From NCBI RefSeq assembly GCF_000383975.1, contig NZ_KB913017.1:3138265-3202264 (forward strand): DNA of 64,000 nucleotides. The letters are read 5' to 3'. Below the pieces are notes generated by a model, which saw only the letters and a list, made by a program, of their open reading frames with translations, made no database searches and had not been told where the DNA came from. Positions 61,958 through 64,000 of this stretch are shown here, in pieces. The translations under genes were made by a program, and so were the position numbers. The stretch comes from Natronorubrum tibetense GA33 (GTDB taxonomy: Archaea > Halobacteriota > Halobacteria > Halobacteriales > Natrialbaceae). Numbering within the stretch: the stretch's first letter is position 1; each line of letters begins with the position of its first letter.

Positions 61958-61978
61958 TGCGCGGGACCGGATTCGAAC
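61848..61978. repeat. 18-bp direct repeat of the tRNA-Leu 3' end
   Basis: GCGGGACCGGATTCGAAC occurs at 61848-61865 and again at 61961-61978, the second copy being the T-arm and acceptor end of tRNA-Leu. The copies are 113 bp apart. This duplication is typical of attachment sites used by tyrosine recombinases at tRNA genes; no integrase is present, so it is a scar or a minimal leftover. Confidence 0.6.
61925..61958 (-). terminator. 10-bp inverted repeat just 3' of tRNA-Leu
   Basis: ATGCTTCTCC (61925-61934) pairs perfectly with GGAGAAGCAT (61949-61958), with a 14-nt loop. It begins right at the tRNA 3' end on the minus strand; it may assist 3' processing or termination, or belong to the decayed repeat. 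Confidence 0.35.
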
Positions 61979-62042
61979 CGGCGGACCCCTACGGGACAGC
62001 GTCCTAAGCGCTGCGCCGTTGGCCTGGCTTGGCTACCCGCGC
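61958..62042 (-). tRNA. tRNA-Leu (anticodon UAG)
   Basis: The minus strand reads GCGCGGGTAGCCAAGCCAGG... to ...CCGGTCCCGCGCA. The 7-bp acceptor stem GCGCGGG/CCCGCGC, the D-arm with GCC-AAGCCAGG-CCAACGGC, the anticodon stem CAGCG/CGCTG around CTTAGGA, a long class II variable arm (TCCCGTAGGGGTCC) and the T-loop TTCGAAT are all present. The anticodon UAG occupies 62004-62006 (minus strand) and reads CUA and CUN codons. No intron and no encoded CCA. Confidence 0.95.
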
Positions 62043-62088
62043 GCACTCTCAGCTATCCACGAACTCAGTAAGAAACTGTCGATACGTA

Positions 62089-62262
62089 CTACGGGTGTGT
62101 CAACGGTTCCTCGGGTGACCAGTCCGGCGGAACGATGAACGTCACGTGCTCCGAGTCCCGGAGTTGATGTAGCTCCGCCGCTTGTTCGGCCAGCGATCGA
62201 TCCCGGTACGGCATTTCTAAACCGCATCCGGTGCAGACGAGCTTGCATGTTGGCTCTTTCAT
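62089..62262 (-). CDS. Small Cys-rich protein, 57 aa, putative zinc finger
   Basis: The product is MKEPTCKLVCTGCGLEMPYR... ending THP. Three cysteines (C6, C10, C13) and a His (H31) could bind zinc, and the tail FIVPPDWSPEEPL is acidic and proline-rich. It is preceded by ATG 62262 on the minus strand and ends 46 bp before tRNA-Leu. Such small haloarchaeal Cys proteins are common and of unknown role. The acidic composition and Cys pattern make it more likely than the overlapping frames. Confidence 0.65.
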   Translation of the reverse strand: MKEPTCKLVCTGCGLEMPYRDRSLAEQAAELHQLRDSEHVTFIVPPDWSPEEPLTHP

Positions 62263-62493
62263 AGACGAGACGCAGCCGCGGATCGTACCCGGACGACGAG
62301 CGTCTATTGGAGTGGAGGGACAGCGACGGTTTAGTAGTTGTATCCTAGTGAAAATGACAGTGAACGGCCAATCCGCCTACTCGTTCGTAGCTGAACGTTG
62401 TCCGGGACAGCGCTGCATTGGCCGATCGTTTCGTCGAGTGTACGTCTCGAGGACCACCGATATACTCCACTTTTGACATACCTATTCCGTAGC

Positions 62494-62499
62494 TTTATC
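62494..62499 (+). promoter_or_regulatory. TATA-like box of the TFB-like gene
   Basis: TTTATC, 25-30 nt before ATG 62524, supports a leaderless start. Confidence 0.45.
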
Positions 62500-62523
62500 G
62501 GCGATGCACCGATATCCTGTCGT

Positions 62524-62832
62524 ATGCACAGCGCTCGAGATCGTATCGAATACGAACAGTGGCTCGATGAACTCGAGTGCGTCGCGGACCGGCTGGAGCT
62601 TTCGACCGACGCACGGTCGTGTGCGGTGGATCTCTTTCTGGCCGACGTTCCCGACGAAGACCGGTCGAAACAGGCTGTTCTCGCGGCCAGCGTCTACGCC
62701 GGATCGCTCGTCGCGGGCGACGGCCGAACGCAGGGGGCCGTTGCCGACGCTGCAGACGTCTCGCGACTCTCGATTCAATCCCGCTGGAAGGAGTTACTCG
62801 AGACGGCGGGTCTCGAACCACCGCGATGGTAG
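62524..62832 (+). CDS. Lone TFB-like cyclin-fold protein, 102 aa
   Basis: A 102-aa protein (MHSARDRIEYEQWLDELECV ... AADVSRLSIQSRWKELLETAGL). It resembles a single TFB/cyclin repeat: five helices with a final SRLSIQSRWKELL equal to the DNA-contacting end of TFB repeat 2 (TIRNRYKELLE in the tfb of this window). The zinc ribbon and first cyclin repeat are absent. TTTATC at 62494-62499 lies about 26 nt before ATG 62524, so it is leaderless. It could modulate promoter recognition or be a degenerate factor. Confidence 0.75.
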   Translation: MHSARDRIEYEQWLDELECVADRLELSTDARSCAVDLFLADVPDEDRSKQAVLAASVYAGSLVAGDGRTQGAVADAADVSRLSIQSRWKELLETAGLEPPRW

Positions 62833-62974
62833 GTCGATCTAAGCCTCCGTTTCGACCGTTTCAGGAGGACAGTTTTACACTGAGACACTGTAAGTAGACG
62901 ATACGCAGCCGAAACCGAGTACAACAGCAGTGAACGGGCACCTACATCGGAGGTGATGGACGCAACTCTCCGAC

Positions 62975-63466
62975 TCACTCCGAGCGGTCCGTTTCGCGCT
63001 CCGCGTCCTCGAGGACGTTCCCGTGTTCGTCAATTTCGCCCATGACGATTCGCGTACTCGAGATGATGTCGCCGTCGTCGGCCCGCAGGTGCGGAACGAC
63101 GACAACCTCGAGTGGGTCGTGCCCTCGTTCGCGACGGATTTCGTTGATCCGTTCGCCGCCATCTTTGGTTTCGGGCGAGACGACCAAATAGTCGAACTGC
63201 GGTTCGGTCGCGATCCCGGTCGGTCCGTCGAGGCGTCGAATCTCGAACTCGCGGTCGTAGTTGTCGGTGATCGACTCGAGTTCGTCTTCGAGCGCCGCTT
63301 TCCGCTCGTCGAACGCTCTGACCCGTCGCTCGACGTGTCGTGTCTTCGGTGCGAGTTCGTCGCTCGTCAGTCCCACAGTCACGTCCCCGAGTTCGAACGC
63401 CCGTTCGAACAGCCGACGATGGCCATCGTGGACGGGGTCGAACGTCCCACCAAGCGCGACGTCCAT
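62975..63466 (-). CDS. coaD: Phosphopantetheine adenylyltransferase (archaeal CoaD)
   Basis: A 163-aa enzyme transferring AMP to 4'-phosphopantetheine in CoA synthesis. The nucleotidyltransferase start MDVALGGTFDPVHDGHRRLFERAF holds the HxGH-type motif (HDGH), and ISSTRIVMGEID near the end is the ISST(R/K) motif. This is the eukaryotic-like archaeal family, not bacterial CoaD. ATG 63466 is chosen because it supplies the family start; the frame to 63634 is arginine-rich. Divergent from the malic enzyme. Confidence 0.94.
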   Translation of the reverse strand: MDVALGGTFDPVHDGHRRLFERAFELGDVTVGLTSDELAPKTRHVERRVRAFDERKAALEDELESITDNYDREFEIRRLDGPTGIATEPQFDYLVVSPETKDGGERINEIRRERGHDPLEVVVVPHLRADDGDIISSTRIVMGEIDEHGNVLEDAERETDRSE

Positions 63467-63612
63467 ACCCCACCTCACTCGAGCGGTGCGTATAAAACGG
63501 TCGAATCGGGGAACGAAGCGACGCGAGACGCGAGACCGATCGCGAGTGGTTTCGACAACTGTCGTACCTCCCCTTCGCATTGTTTTTAGTAGTCGCCCGC
63601 AGTGTCCCCGAT

Positions 63613-64000
63613 ATGGGATTAGACGAGGATTCACTGGAGTACCACCGAACCGATCCGCCCGGAAAGATCGAAATTTCGACCACGAAGCCGACGAACACGC
63701 AGCGTGATCTCTCGCTCGCGTACTCGCCCGGTGTCGCCGCGCCGTGTTTAGAGATCGACGAGGACGAGAACGAGGCGTACACCTACACGGCCAAGGGCAA
63801 CCTCGTCGGCGTCGTCTCGAACGGCTCCGCGGTGCTCGGACTCGGCGACATCGGCGCGCAGGCGTCGAAACCCGTCATGGAAGGGAAGGGCGTCCTCTTC
63901 AAGCGCTTCGCTGATATCGACGTCTTCGACATCGAACTCGACGAGGCCGATCCGAACAAGATCGTCGAGGCCGTCAAGATGATGGAGCCGACGTTCGGCG
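63613..64000 (+). CDS. maeB: NADP-dependent malic enzyme (partial, C-terminus off window)
   Basis: The visible 129 residues are [20 protein letters not shown], then [14 protein letters not shown] with the catalytic Tyr region, [21 protein letters not shown], and [24 protein letters not shown] with the catalytic Lys. These are MaeB hallmarks: oxidative decarboxylation of malate to pyruvate, producing NADPH. Whether the phosphotransacetylase-like C-terminal domain is present cannot be told. GTTTTTAGTAG near 63582 may be the TATA region for a leaderless start. Confidence 0.93.
   Translation, partial: MGLDEDSLEYHRTDPPGKIEISTTKPTNTQRDLSLAYSPGVAAPCLEIDEDENEAYTYTAKGNLVGVVSNGSAVLGLGDIGAQASKPVMEGKGVLFKRFADIDVFDIELDEADPNKIVEAVKMMEPTFG

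Noticed and set aside
61848-61978. Possible second, degenerate tRNA gene next to tRNA-Leu
   Set aside because: Only the 3' end is duplicated; no acceptor 5' strand, D-arm or anticodon arm can be folded from the copy.
1-64000. CRISPR array, rRNA, replication origin, or intact transposase
   Set aside because: I saw no regularly spaced repeats, no rRNA sequence, no cdc6/orc1 gene with origin repeats, and no transposase motifs.

Overview
This window is chromosomal DNA of a halophilic archaeon (class Halobacteria). I think it is of the Natrinema/Haloterrigena type, but that genus guess is an inference from overall flavour only. The evidence is high GC with GC-rich third codon positions, which creates long antisense open frames. 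Proteins are strongly acidic. Genes often start at, or within about 10 nt of, a TATA box placed about 26 nt upstream (leaderless transcripts), and starts often overlap the previous stop as ATGA. Archaeal hallmarks include an S-layer glycoprotein with a PGF-CTERM tail, TFB, TiaS, DacZ, archaeal CoaD, Tat lipoproteins and a haloarchaeal phaRPEC cluster. There is no rRNA, CRISPR array or intact insertion sequence. One tRNA gene, Leu(UAG), is present.

Layout. 1-7.6 kb: glycerate kinase (cut by the window edge) behind a repeat-containing leader ORF, purine permease, glutaredoxin, HTH regulator, TiaS, a large QueC-like PP-loop enzyme and a small haloarchaeal protein. 8-16.9 kb: exported M14 carboxypeptidase, DRG GTPase, NhaC antiporter, a double VOC protein, an HTH-PIN toxin-antitoxin pair and a Tat lipoprotein. 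17.3-31.7 kb, a surface-glycosylation region: S-layer glycoprotein, an orphan antitoxin beside a wrecked PIN toxin, polyprenyl-phosphate sugar transferase, a DUF4330 pair, an STT3/AglB-like membrane transferase, GlmS and GlmU. 32-43.6 kb: glutaredoxin-thioredoxin reductase fusion, DUF389 membrane protein, TFB, small zinc proteins, UPF0058, UPF0212, OGG-type glycosylase, acylphosphatase, lipoprotein, Nnr and MoaC. 43.6-48.8 kb: a polyhydroxyalkanoate cluster, phaR-phaP-phaE-phaC-phaB plus divergent phaJ. 49-58.2 kb: GlmM, then a BMP-type nucleoside ABC importer followed by cytidine deaminase and uridine phosphorylase, interrupted by hairpin-rich non-coding DNA and a flavin reductase fragment. 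58.2-64 kb: APC permease, c-di-AMP synthase DacZ with a MscS channel, tRNA-Leu with a duplicated 3' end, a lone TFB-like cyclin domain, CoaD and the start of a malic enzyme.

How the genes work together. GlmS, GlmM and GlmU together make UDP-GlcNAc from fructose-6-phosphate. With the sugar transferase and the STT3-like protein they plausibly feed glycosylation of the S-layer protein, which has four N-X-S/T sequons. The PHA genes make, package and regulate carbon-storage granules. The importer with Cdd and Udp forms a pyrimidine nucleoside salvage route. DacZ and MscS pair a second messenger with a turgor channel.

Most novel-looking items: a leaderless small ORF with an in-frame 24-bp repeat translationally coupled to glycerate kinase; the 432-residue PP-loop protein with a QueC-spaced zinc site; the STT3-like protein with an N-terminal winged-helix-like domain and no WWDYG; the PhaC with an acidic linker and helix-hairpin-helix tail; the tRNA-Leu 3'-end duplication; and the decayed PIN toxin that left its antitoxin behind.
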